Made by a program: the position numbers and the translations under genes
DNA from: CALBMX01 sp047629095
GTDB taxonomy: Bacteria; Planctomycetota; UBA1135; GCA-002686595
Direction of reading: 5' to 3'
DNA: 6,179 nucleotides
NCBI GenBank assembly: GCA_047629095.1
Contig: JBLHWM010000226.1
Coordinates: forward strand, 1 to 6,179
Part shown: positions 1 to 5,663 of the stretch, piece after piece
How positions within the stretch are numbered: position 1 is the stretch's first letter
How the letters are laid out: each line of letters begins with the position of its first letter
The notes under the pieces: generated by a model
Seen by the model: the letters and a program-made list of their open reading frames with translations, nothing else
The model's database searches: none
Told to the model about the DNA's origin: nothing

Positions 1-1057
1 GGATGCTGGGGGTCAGGACGCCGCCGTGCAAGGTGCCCACTTGGAAGCCGAAGAAGTCGCTGTCCCAGGCCAAGTGCTCGAAGAGCTGTACATGCTGCAC
101 CGTTGCCAAACGGCCTTGGCCGGGTAGAGCCGTTCGGCCGGTGCCTGAGAGTTGCATCCGCTTAGAAGGATCGGACAAGAGCGAGCCCATCGCCTCGGCC
201 ATTGAACTCGGGCTCACTTCGCCAACACCCCCGAGATAGATGGCACCGCCAAGGCTGGCGAGGCGCGTGGCGTTGTCCCTTTGGTGTTCGTATTGGGAGA
301 CGGCCAGGGTGGGCGCGCCCAAGGAGGCGGCCATTAGCATGGTGGTTCCGCCGTTCGTGACCGCGAGTCGAGCCTTGGGTAGAAGCTCGAGCAGCGGAGC
401 GTCGATGAGTAGCGTCAGGTTGGGCGTGTCGGCCGCCTTTTGGGCAAGGGCCTCAAGATCCCCATGGGAGCCCGCTACGGCCACAAGGGCCTGTTGGTCG
501 GTGTCGAGTATGAGCCAGGCCTCGAGGAACATTTCGAGGAACCCACCGGGGTCATATCCGCCAAAGCTCGCTACCACATCGGCGCGCTCTGGATGCGCCC
601 TGTAGTGGTTCGAGTTGCCACCACCAAGGCCCGTCAGAATGGTGAATCCAAAGCCCTCGACCGTTGCGCCGCACCCCCAGAAGGCGGGATTGATAGAGAG
701 GTCGGAGCGGGCCGGGTTGTCGGGGTCGTCGATCGAAATCACGATCAGGCCGGCCGCTCGCAATGCGCCAATGGCGGAACCCGAGCGCCCCAAGTTGTCG
801 AGCAGAACCACCGCGACTCCGACCTCCGCGGCCGCGCTGGATAGCGCCTCCAGCTCGGATTTCGCGGGGTCCATGGCAAGCACTCGAAACCCGGCCTCTT
901 GGACGCGACTCGACATCGCTCCCCGAGTCATCAAAAAGGCCGCCTCACAGCATCGCTTCTGAAGGTCGGCTGCAATGGCGAGGCACCTAGCAATATGCCC
1001 AGTTCCCAGCTCGCGCTCCTGGCCGCCGTCGCAGCGGATCAAGACATGCACACTCAT
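1..1057 (-). CDS. PseG-like UDP-sugar hydrolase fused to a GNAT acetyltransferase domain (3' end beyond window)
   Basis: Translating the minus strand from the ATG at 1057 gives 352 codons with no stop before the left edge, so the C-terminus is missing. Residues 1-322 resemble PseG, which removes UDP from UDP-2,4-diacetamido-2,4,6-trideoxy-beta-L-altrose in pseudaminic acid synthesis. Visible marks are an N-terminal strand VLIRCDGG, the motif GTGHIARCLAIA with the presumed catalytic His21, the mid-protein SFGGYDPGG (164-172), and TNGGTT (234-239) followed by SLGAPT. From about residue 325, FEHLAWDSDFFGFQVGTL matches the start of WecD-type GNAT N-acetyltransferases. In the Pse pathway an acetyltransferase (PseH) makes the PseG substrate, so the fusion would join consecutive steps. 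The ATG overlaps the upstream neuB stop (ATGA) and has no clear ribosome-binding site, which suggests translational coupling. The Glu usually found after the GGxT motif is Met242 here. The PseG family call is fairly secure; the exact substrate is not. The GNAT call rests on about 25 residues. Confidence 0.85.
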   Translation of the reverse strand, partial: MSVHVLIRCDGGQERELGTGHIARCLAIAADLQKRCCEAAFLMTRGAMSSRVQEAGFRVLAMDPAKSELEALSSAAAEVGVAVVLLDNLGRSGSAIGALRAAGLIVISIDDPDNPARSDLSINPAFWGCGATVEGFGFTILTGLGGGNSNHYRAHPERADVVASFGGYDPGGFLEMFLEAWLILDTDQQALVAVAGSHGDLEALAQKAADTPNLTLLIDAPLLELLPKARLAVTNGGTTMLMAASLGAPTLAVSQYEHQRDNATRLASLGGAIYLGGVGEVSPSSMAEAMGSLLSDPSKRMQLSGTGRTALPGQGRLATVQHVQLFEHLAWDSDFFGFQVGTLHGGVLTPSI

Positions 1058-2181
1058 TCGCCGAGTAGCCAGTCCCAGGTGACCGGCTCGAAGGCTGCGA
1101 GTGGGCGCGGTGCGCGCCGGCCCAGGAGCTTGTCGAGGTGGCGGGGGGCGATGCCTTGGGCGCCCTCCCCCGGTCGAAGGCAGCGAAGATTCTCGGGACC
1201 GAGTCGGTCGCCAGCTTGGATCAGGCAGGTGGAGAAGATCCCCTTGAACGCAAACTCACGAACGTAGGCTTCCGAGGGCAGGCTTCGTTTCTCGCTCGAT
1301 CCGCGCAAGGCCTCGGAGACCGCAGGAGCCTGGCCAGCTTGGAAAGCTAGGCGATTGCGATTCATCAGCTGGACCATGAGCGCTAGCTCGTCCGGCTCCG
1401 TGGCAAAGCCATGGTCGGGTCCGGGCAGCTCGCGATCGAGGGTGATGTGAACTTCGAAGAGGTCGGCGCCCATGGCGGCCGCCGCCCCAGGAATGTGGTG
1501 CTTGTCGATACTGCCATCCGCATTGCGGAAGCCATTGTCAGAGAAGCCAACGGGGATCCCGAACGCACTGCGCAGGGTGTCCATAACCGCGAGATTGGCA
1601 TGTCCGAGGGGTGCGGGATATTCCGTCACACAATGCATCACAGCCAAGGGGCAATTGGCTGCCTGAATCGTGCGAACGGCCGCCTCGATCTCACCGAGGT
1701 TGGCGGCACCGGTGGACAGGATCACAGCAGATGCAGCTTCGGCGACCTGCTTCACAAAGGGCAGGTTCGTCAGCTCATAGGACGAGATCTTCAATGCCGG
1801 GGTGCCCACGCTACTTAGCATGGCAACGGCTTCCATGCCGATGGGGGCTGAGAAGAAGATGATGCCACGCGCATCACAGTGGGCCTTCAGTTTGCGAACC
1901 CACTCCGCAGACATCTCCAGTCCCTTGTGTAGGTCAAAGATTGGGATCTCTTGGCCCATCAGGTGGTAGATGCCCGCGCGGCTCCCCTCTACGTAGACAT
2001 CGCTGGCTTGGAAGGTTTGGAACTTAGCGGCCGAGCAACCCGCGTCCGCCGCGGCATCGATCAGACCAATAGCCAAGTCGAGATCTTGGTTGTGGTTGAG
2101 GCCGATCTCGGCGATGAAAAAGAGCGGATGTCCAGGCCCAATGACTCGGTCTGCCACGCGGCACTCGGTTTGGGCTACCAC
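1054..2181 (-). CDS. neuB: NeuB-family nonulosonic acid synthase (N-acetylneuraminate/pseudaminate/legionaminate synthase)
   Basis: This 375-aa cytoplasmic enzyme should condense phosphoenolpyruvate with a six-carbon N-acyl amino sugar to give a nine-carbon nonulosonic acid. Residues about 18-285 form the TIM-barrel synthase: FIAEIGLNHNQDLDLA (22-37), AAKFQTF (51-57), LKISSYELTNLP (130-141), ILSTGAANLGEIE (154-166), MHCVTEYPAP (182-191), EVHITLDRELPGPDH (243-257). Residues about 303-370 are the SAF (antifreeze-like) domain that usually closes the active site, with LRCLRPGEG and LDKLLGRRA. The length is near the family norm. The start is GTG at 2181, chosen because GGAGGG lies 8 nt upstream. 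It overlaps the SDR gene by 7 nt and the next gene by 4 nt, so this is one operon. The usual SDH motif reads SDNG (214-217) and is followed by a short insert ending in KHHIP. The neighbouring PseG-like gene favours a pseudaminic-type substrate, while MHCVTEYPAP looks more NeuB/LegI-like. The symbol denotes the family, not a proven substrate. Confidence 0.93.
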   Translation of the reverse strand: MVAQTECRVADRVIGPGHPLFFIAEIGLNHNQDLDLAIGLIDAAADAGCSAAKFQTFQASDVYVEGSRAGIYHLMGQEIPIFDLHKGLEMSAEWVRKLKAHCDARGIIFFSAPIGMEAVAMLSSVGTPALKISSYELTNLPFVKQVAEAASAVILSTGAANLGEIEAAVRTIQAANCPLAVMHCVTEYPAPLGHANLAVMDTLRSAFGIPVGFSDNGFRNADGSIDKHHIPGAAAAMGADLFEVHITLDRELPGPDHGFATEPDELALMVQLMNRNRLAFQAGQAPAVSEALRGSSEKRSLPSEAYVREFAFKGIFSTCLIQAGDRLGPENLRCLRPGEGAQGIAPRHLDKLLGRRAPRPLAAFEPVTWDWLLGE

Positions 2182-3029
2182 GCGGAGAACCCTCCATCGA
2201 CCACAAGATTGTGACCCGTCACGTAGCCGGCCGCGTCGCTTGCAAGGAAGGCGACCGCGCCCTGGATGTCCTGGGCCTCGGCCATGCGCGCCATGGGCGT
2301 GCGGTGCACATAGGCGTCGACGAACTCCTTCGCCTGGTTCGCATAAACACCACCGGGGGAGATGCTGTTGACCCGAATGCCAAGGGGAGCAAGGTGAACG
2401 GCAAAGTACTTCGACATCTGGACCACGCCCGCTTTGGTGGCGCCATAGATCTCTGAGCTGTTGCGTCCCGAATCACCGTAGACGCGTGGGTCGGGCGACA
2501 CGATTCCATACACCGACGCGATGTTGACAATCGAGCCTCCCCCCTTGGCTAGCTGCTCGCGGAAGGCGTCAATGCAGTGGAAGGTCCCGCCGAGGTTGAT
2601 GTCGATGACCGAAGTAAACTCGGCCTCGGTGCGCTGGTCCGATGGAGTGAAGACTCCGATGCCCGCGTTGTTCACAAGGATGTCCACGCGGCCAAAATGG
2701 TCACCTATTTGACTGGCGAGCTCCCCAACCTTGCCCTTGTTGGTGAGGTCCGCCCCAAAGGCCCGGTGGCTTGCGGACCCAAGCTCGCTCGCAAGGTCCT
2801 CCGCTCTGGCCGGATCGATGTCCACTAGGGCGAGGCTTGCACCAAGGTCCGCGAGGCCCCGAGAGATGGCTTGGCCAAGCTGGCCGGAGGCGCCCGTCAC
2901 AACCGCAACGCGACCGTCTAGGCGGAAGCGCTCGGCAAGGGAGGAGGGAGTTGTAGTGATGGGGGACCGGTGGTTGGGATTTGTGCAGGTGGGTACAGGG
3001 AATATGAAGGTCTGAGGTACCCATGTCAA
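2175..3029 (-). CDS. Short-chain dehydrogenase/reductase (SDR) of the nonulosonate operon; start uncertain
   Basis: An NAD(P)-dependent Rossmann-fold oxidoreductase. Numbering from the TTG at 3029 (284 aa): RLDGRVAVVTG leads into TGASGQLG (45-52); Asp70 at the end of the second strand suggests NAD preference; NNAG is at 120-123; the catalytic set is Asn145, Ser172, Tyr195 and Lys199 (YGATK); SPGG and a C-terminal VVDGGFSAW follow. Ser and Tyr are 23 residues apart, about 10 more than in most classical SDRs. I recall this insert, and the unusual glycine motif, from SDRs encoded in neuB and flagellin-glycosylation clusters such as the PtmA type. The gene is the first of the operon and overlaps neuB by 7 nt. 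The substrate is unknown; a role in making or modifying the sugar precursor is inferred. The start is unclear: the frame stays open to 3242, but that would run into the divergent gene. In-frame alternatives are an ATG at 3119 and the TTG at 3029. Homology begins only near the codons at 2945. Confidence 0.85.
   Translation of the reverse strand: MTWVPQTFIFPVPTCTNPNHRSPITTTPSSLAERFRLDGRVAVVTGASGQLGQAISRGLADLGASLALVDIDPARAEDLASELGSASHRAFGADLTNKGKVGELASQIGDHFGRVDILVNNAGIGVFTPSDQRTEAEFTSVIDINLGGTFHCIDAFREQLAKGGGSIVNIASVYGIVSPDPRVYGDSGRNSSEIYGATKAGVVQMSKYFAVHLAPLGIRVNSISPGGVYANQAKEFVDAYVHRTPMARMAEAQDIQGAVAFLASDAAGYVTGHNLVVDGGFSAW
2190..2195 (-). promoter_or_regulatory. Ribosome-binding site for the neuB GTG start
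   Basis: The minus strand reads GGAGGG here, with 8 nt to the GTG at 2181. It lies inside the last codons of the SDR gene. It decides the neuB start in favour of GTG, since no ATG with a comparable Shine-Dalgarno sequence lies nearby in frame. Confidence 0.75.
3001..3029 (-). promoter_or_regulatory. Possible sigma70 promoter for the SDR-neuB-pseG operon
   Basis: On the minus strand a perfect -35 box TTGACA (3029-3024) is followed after exactly 17 nt by CATATT (3006-3001), which matches 4 of 6 bases of the -10 consensus. Transcription would start near 2994. The difficulty is that no in-frame ATG, GTG or TTG then lies before the conserved SDR fold, so the promoter and the proposed TTG or ATG starts exclude each other. 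The call rests on motif match alone. Confidence 0.4.
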
Positions 3030-3032
3030 ATG

Positions 3033-3038
3033 CCCCTT
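3033..3038 (-). promoter_or_regulatory. Candidate ribosome-binding site AAGGGG upstream of an out-of-frame ATG
   Basis: AAGGGG on the minus strand lies 8 nt before an ATG at 3024, the best initiation signal in the SDR 5' region. That ATG is one base out of register with the SDR frame. The in-frame TTG at 3029 is only 3 nt from the same site, which is poor spacing. Either the TTG is used, or a one-base error or mutation separates the ATG from the SDR domain. Confidence 0.35.
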
Positions 3039-3065
3039 GACTTGCTTGGGGCGTTGCTTTGGGAT
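3037..3065 (+). promoter_or_regulatory. Weak candidate promoter for the small plus-strand gene
   Basis: TTGACT (3037-3042) matches 5 of 6 bases of the -35 consensus. It is followed after 17 nt by TGGGAT (3060-3065), which keeps only 3 of 6 bases of the -10 box. It would fire divergently from the candidate minus-strand promoter just beside it and give a leader of about 100 nt before the ATG at 3175. It is a weak candidate. Confidence 0.2.
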
Positions 3066-3174
3066 GCCTCCATGTCCAAGGCCCCGCAACAGCCTGCCCC
3101 GGTAGTCCGAATGCCCCATGCAAGACAGTCGTTCCATAAGGGCTGCCTCCACCCGGTACGATCCGAGACGTGCT

Positions 3175-3435
3175 ATGAATCTTGAATCTACGGCTAGGGA
3201 AATCGCCGCCAACTTCCGCATCGGTGCGACCGGGGCGGCCAATGACGCCTTCGCGACCTGGATTGGCGAGGTGATTCAGGTGCTCGAAGAGAGAGTGAGC
3301 TCCACCGATGTGCCCGCCTTGTCGAAGCTACTAGGGCTAGGATTTGAGGCACAGCAGCGGGCGGATTACATCGGCCTCGCGGATCTGCTGCAGTACGAAA
3401 TTGGGCCCCTGCTTGGAAAGCAGGAGCCCAAATAA
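3175..3435 (+). CDS. Small protein of unknown function (86 aa)
   Basis: I do not recognise a named family. The protein starts MNLESTAREIAANFRIG and looks fully helical and soluble, with no signal peptide or membrane segment. The centre carries WIGEVIQVLEERV and the C-terminal half has FEAQQRADYIGLADLLQYEIGPLL, an amphipathic, Glu/Gln/Leu-rich stretch. This last pattern (AQ..DY..LADLL.YE..PLL) reminds me of small proteins encoded beside motility-associated (Maf-type) glycosylation genes, but that is memory, not proof. It is the only plus-strand gene in the window. It is divergent from the nonulosonate operon and converges on the M3 peptidase with 25 nt between stop codons. The ATG at 3175 is preferred because the upstream in-frame ATG (3118) adds 19 Arg/Ser-rich residues and has no ribosome-binding site, though the site at 3175 is also weak. 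The last codons overlap a strong hairpin. That it is a real gene is likely but not certain. Confidence 0.65.
   Translation: MNLESTAREIAANFRIGATGAANDAFATWIGEVIQVLEERVSSTDVPALSKLLGLGFEAQQRADYIGLADLLQYEIGPLLGKQEPK
3401..3431 (-). terminator. Strong hairpin, probable terminator between converging genes
   Basis: Two 14-nt arms (3401-3414 and 3418-3431) pair with a single C/A mismatch around a 3-nt loop, or a 5-nt loop if the innermost T-A pair stays open. The hairpin ends directly before the TAA (3433-3435) of the plus-strand gene and starts 30 nt after the stop of the M3 peptidase gene. On the minus strand it is followed by a short TTT (3400-3398), and on the plus strand by no T-run. It therefore fits best as the peptidase terminator, perhaps working in both directions. 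A canonical U-tract is missing, so its strength as a terminator is inferred. Confidence 0.6.
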
Positions 3436-3460
3436 TCAGCGTCGATTTAGCTGGTCTAGC

Positions 3461-5539
3461 CTAGGCAATGCCCCTGTGGCGAAGCAGGGCGTCGACTTCC
3501 ACGGGGCGCCCGCGGAAGGACTCGAAGACCTCGGCGGGAGCTTGGCTGCCACCAAGGGCAAGCACCGTATCGCGGAACTTGCGCCCCAGTGCGCGCACCG
3601 CATCATCGTTGTCGAGGCCAACCTCTTCGAAGGCGCCGAAGGCATCGGCGCTGAGCACCTCGGCCCAGAGGTAGCTGTAGTAGCCCGCGGAATATCCGCC
3701 GGCGAAGATGTGACTGAAGGCACACAGGAAGCGGTCTTCCTGGATCGGCATCATCGGCAGGGTTGCTGCGCTGACCTTGCGCTGCACGTCGAAGATCGTT
3801 CCGTCGGTAGCGGGGTTGTAGTCGTGGTGCAAGGTCAGGTCAATCTGACCGAAGGCAATCTGGCGGCAAATTCCGGAGGCCGAGTGGAAGGTACGCGCCT
3901 TCGTGAGCTTCTCAAACAGCTCGTCGGGAATGGGCTCGCCCGTCTCCCAGTGGCCAGAGAATCCCAAGAGGGTCTGCTTGTGATAGCACCAGTTCTCCAT
4001 GAACTGACTCGGAAGCTCAACAGCGTCCCACTCCACTCCGGACGTACCGGCAGCGGAGTCGTAGTCGACGGTGGTGAGCATGTTCTGCAGAGCGTGGCCG
4101 AACTCGTGGAACAAGGTGGTCACATCGTTCAGGCTGAGCAGGGCGGGCTTGTCGCCGACCGGGCCGGGGAAGTTGCAGACCACATACGGGGTCGGGATGC
4201 GAAGATCAGACCCTTCGGAGACAAGCACGCGGCTGCGGCCGATCGCGCCGGAAACCCATGCGCCTCCGCGCTTGTTCTCGGGACGGGAGTAGGCGTCAAG
4301 GTAGAAGCTCGCGATGTGCTTGTCGTTTTCGTCGAGTACGTTGAAGAAGCGCACGTCGGTATTCCAGACCGAGGTCTGGCCGTCAGCGGCTACGACTCGC
4401 ACGCCAAAGAGCTTCGTCGTAAGCTCGAACATGCCGGCCAACACCTTGGGCATCGGCAGGTAGGGACGCAGCTCTTCCTGGTCAAAGTCGAGGTGCTCGA
4501 TGCGCAGCTTGCCAAGCCAGTAGGACACGTCCCAGTTCATGAACTCGTCTGCGCTAGGACCACCTTTCGTGGCGGCAAAAGTCTTGATCTCGTCCATCTC
4601 AACCCCGCCCTTGTCGTGGGCCTGGTCGAGCACCTTGGTCATCAGTCCGCGGACCTCGTCCACGTCCTTAGCCATCTTCTTGGAGAGGCTGATCTCGGCG
4701 TGGCTGGCGTAGCCAAGTAGCACGGCCTGCTTGGCGCGCAGCTCGAGAATCTCGAGGATGCGCGGCGTGTTGTCAAGCTCGTCTTCGCTGGCGCGGGTCA
4801 CCATGGCGCGATACACCTGCTCGCGCAGGTCGCGGCGGTTGGCGTACTCCATGAAGGGCCCGTAGCTGGGGAAGTCCAGGGTGATGTGCCAGGGGCCGGC
4901 GGCGGGCGTTGCATCCGGGCTGCCGTTGGAGGCAGCGGACTGGGCGGCCAGGCCGAGGGCGGTCTCCGGTAGGCCGGCGACCTCGTCTTGCTCAGTCAGG
5001 ACCATGCGGAAGCCGCGCGTCGCGTCGAGGACCGCGTTACCGAACTCCATGGACAGGGCAGCCAAGCGCGCGTCATTGGCGTTGTAGGATTCGAGCTCGG
5101 CCCCTTCCAAGGCGATGCCCGACAGCTCCATGCCGTGGATGGACTTCTTAAGGATGCGCTGCTGGGCTGCGTCGAGCTCGCCAGACGTGTCCGCAAGCTT
5201 CTTCGTGGCCTGGTAGATGATCTTGCTCTGGGCAGCACGGTTGCCAAGGGCGACCACTTCGGGCTGCATCTCGGCGATCGCTGTGCGCAGCTCATCGGAG
5301 TTGTGCACGCCGAGCAGGTGATAGGAGACACCCCAAGCGCGGTAGAGACCGGCAAAAATGCGAGTGATCTCCTCATCCACCGACTCCCAATTCGGCTGGA
5401 TGTTCTCTTCGAGCTCGGCGAGCCGGCGCTCGGCTTCCCCAAGGGCAAAACGCAGGGCAGGCACCACCTGGTCCGGGGTGAACGTGTCGAAATGGGGGAG
5501 GCTCTGCCAATCGAGCAGGGGGAGGGTCGAGGTCGTCAT
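3461..5539 (-). CDS. prlC: M3 family zinc oligopeptidase (oligopeptidase A-like)
   Basis: A 692-aa cytoplasmic metallopeptidase close in length to E. coli oligopeptidase A (about 680 aa) and similar along its whole length. It should cut short peptides, including signal peptide fragments. The zinc site is LFHEFGHALQ with His478, catalytic Glu479 and His482, plus Glu508 in WDAVELPSQFMENW. The C-terminal substrate-binding loop FSHIFAGGYSAGYYSYLWA (608-626) carries the conserved His610 and Tyr residues. Other family marks are ELSGIALEG (138-146), FYLDAYSRPENKRGGAW (412-428) and ETGEPIPDEL (532-541). There is no signal peptide. The ATG at 5539 is preferred because MTTSTLPLLDWQSLPHFD aligns with the usual OpdA N-terminus; no clear Shine-Dalgarno sequence precedes it. 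A Ser/Ala/Pro-rich stretch (197-215) looks like a small local insert. The gene appears to be its own unit: a structured 119-nt gap lies upstream and a hairpin downstream. It has no evident tie to the sugar operon. Dcp-type dipeptidyl carboxypeptidase is the nearest alternative. Confidence 0.95.
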   Translation of the reverse strand: MTTSTLPLLDWQSLPHFDTFTPDQVVPALRFALGEAERRLAELEENIQPNWESVDEEITRIFAGLYRAWGVSYHLLGVHNSDELRTAIAEMQPEVVALGNRAAQSKIIYQATKKLADTSGELDAAQQRILKKSIHGMELSGIALEGAELESYNANDARLAALSMEFGNAVLDATRGFRMVLTEQDEVAGLPETALGLAAQSAASNGSPDATPAAGPWHITLDFPSYGPFMEYANRRDLREQVYRAMVTRASEDELDNTPRILEILELRAKQAVLLGYASHAEISLSKKMAKDVDEVRGLMTKVLDQAHDKGGVEMDEIKTFAATKGGPSADEFMNWDVSYWLGKLRIEHLDFDQEELRPYLPMPKVLAGMFELTTKLFGVRVVAADGQTSVWNTDVRFFNVLDENDKHIASFYLDAYSRPENKRGGAWVSGAIGRSRVLVSEGSDLRIPTPYVVCNFPGPVGDKPALLSLNDVTTLFHEFGHALQNMLTTVDYDSAAGTSGVEWDAVELPSQFMENWCYHKQTLLGFSGHWETGEPIPDELFEKLTKARTFHSASGICRQIAFGQIDLTLHHDYNPATDGTIFDVQRKVSAATLPMMPIQEDRFLCAFSHIFAGGYSAGYYSYLWAEVLSADAFGAFEEVGLDNDDAVRALGRKFRDTVLALGGSQAPAEVFESFRGRPVEVDALLRHRGIA

Positions 5540-5579
5540 CGAAGATATCTACTGATAGAGTGAATTGAGAAGCGACTAG

Positions 5580-5663
5580 TTTAGGGATGCCCGAGTCGAG
5601 GCGGGCACTTTTGCGGTTGAAGTCCTTGGACTTCGCTCTTCCTTACCATTGGTGATCCCTAAA
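5580..5663. other. Structured intergenic element: 9-bp outer stem enclosing two hairpins
   Basis: TTTAGGGAT (5580-5588) and ATCCCTAAA (5655-5663) are perfect inverted repeats. Inside lie TGCCCG/CGGGCA (5588-5593 and 5602-5607, 8-nt loop; its first T is shared with the outer stem) and GAAGTCC/GGACTTC (5619-5625 and 5628-5634). On the minus strand the element begins in the last sense codon and the TAG stop of the beta-propeller gene and ends 40 nt before the M3 peptidase ATG. It could be a terminator or processed spacer between the two genes, or a structured 5' leader. On the plus strand the TGCCCG hairpin is followed by CTTTTG, but no plus-strand gene ends there. Confidence 0.45.

Noticed and set aside
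440..844. Plus-strand open frames over the left 1 kb
   Set aside because: They are antisense to the continuous PseG-GNAT frame on the minus strand, overlap one another, and show no domain signature.
3040..3066. Sigma54 promoter in the divergent region
   Set aside because: The region has GG-rich and TTGCT elements, but no GG and GC dinucleotides at the required 10-nt spacing.
3137..3164. Sigma28-like (flagellar) promoter before the small gene
   Set aside because: TAAG followed after 16 nt by TACGATCC keeps only the core CGAT of the -10 consensus, and the spacing is off by one. This is too weak to call, although it would suit a flagellar glycosylation context.
3030..3242. Extension of the SDR gene to the far upstream TTG at 3242 or the ATG at 3119
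   Set aside because: The added residues resemble no SDR N-terminus. From 3242 the gene would overlap the divergent small gene by 68 nt, and neither site has a clear ribosome-binding site. The ATG at 3119 cannot be fully excluded.
3344..4720. A 458-codon plus-strand open frame
   Set aside because: It lies antisense to the well-supported M3 peptidase, its translation shows no recognisable domain, and it is a typical shadow frame of a GC-rich gene.
5580..5663. tRNA-like cloverleaf on the minus strand
   Set aside because: The outer stem and a TGCCCG arm with a CTCGACT-containing loop look tRNA-like, but the loop is 8 nt, position 8 is not T, there is no proper D arm, and the middle arm has no 7-nt anticodon loop.
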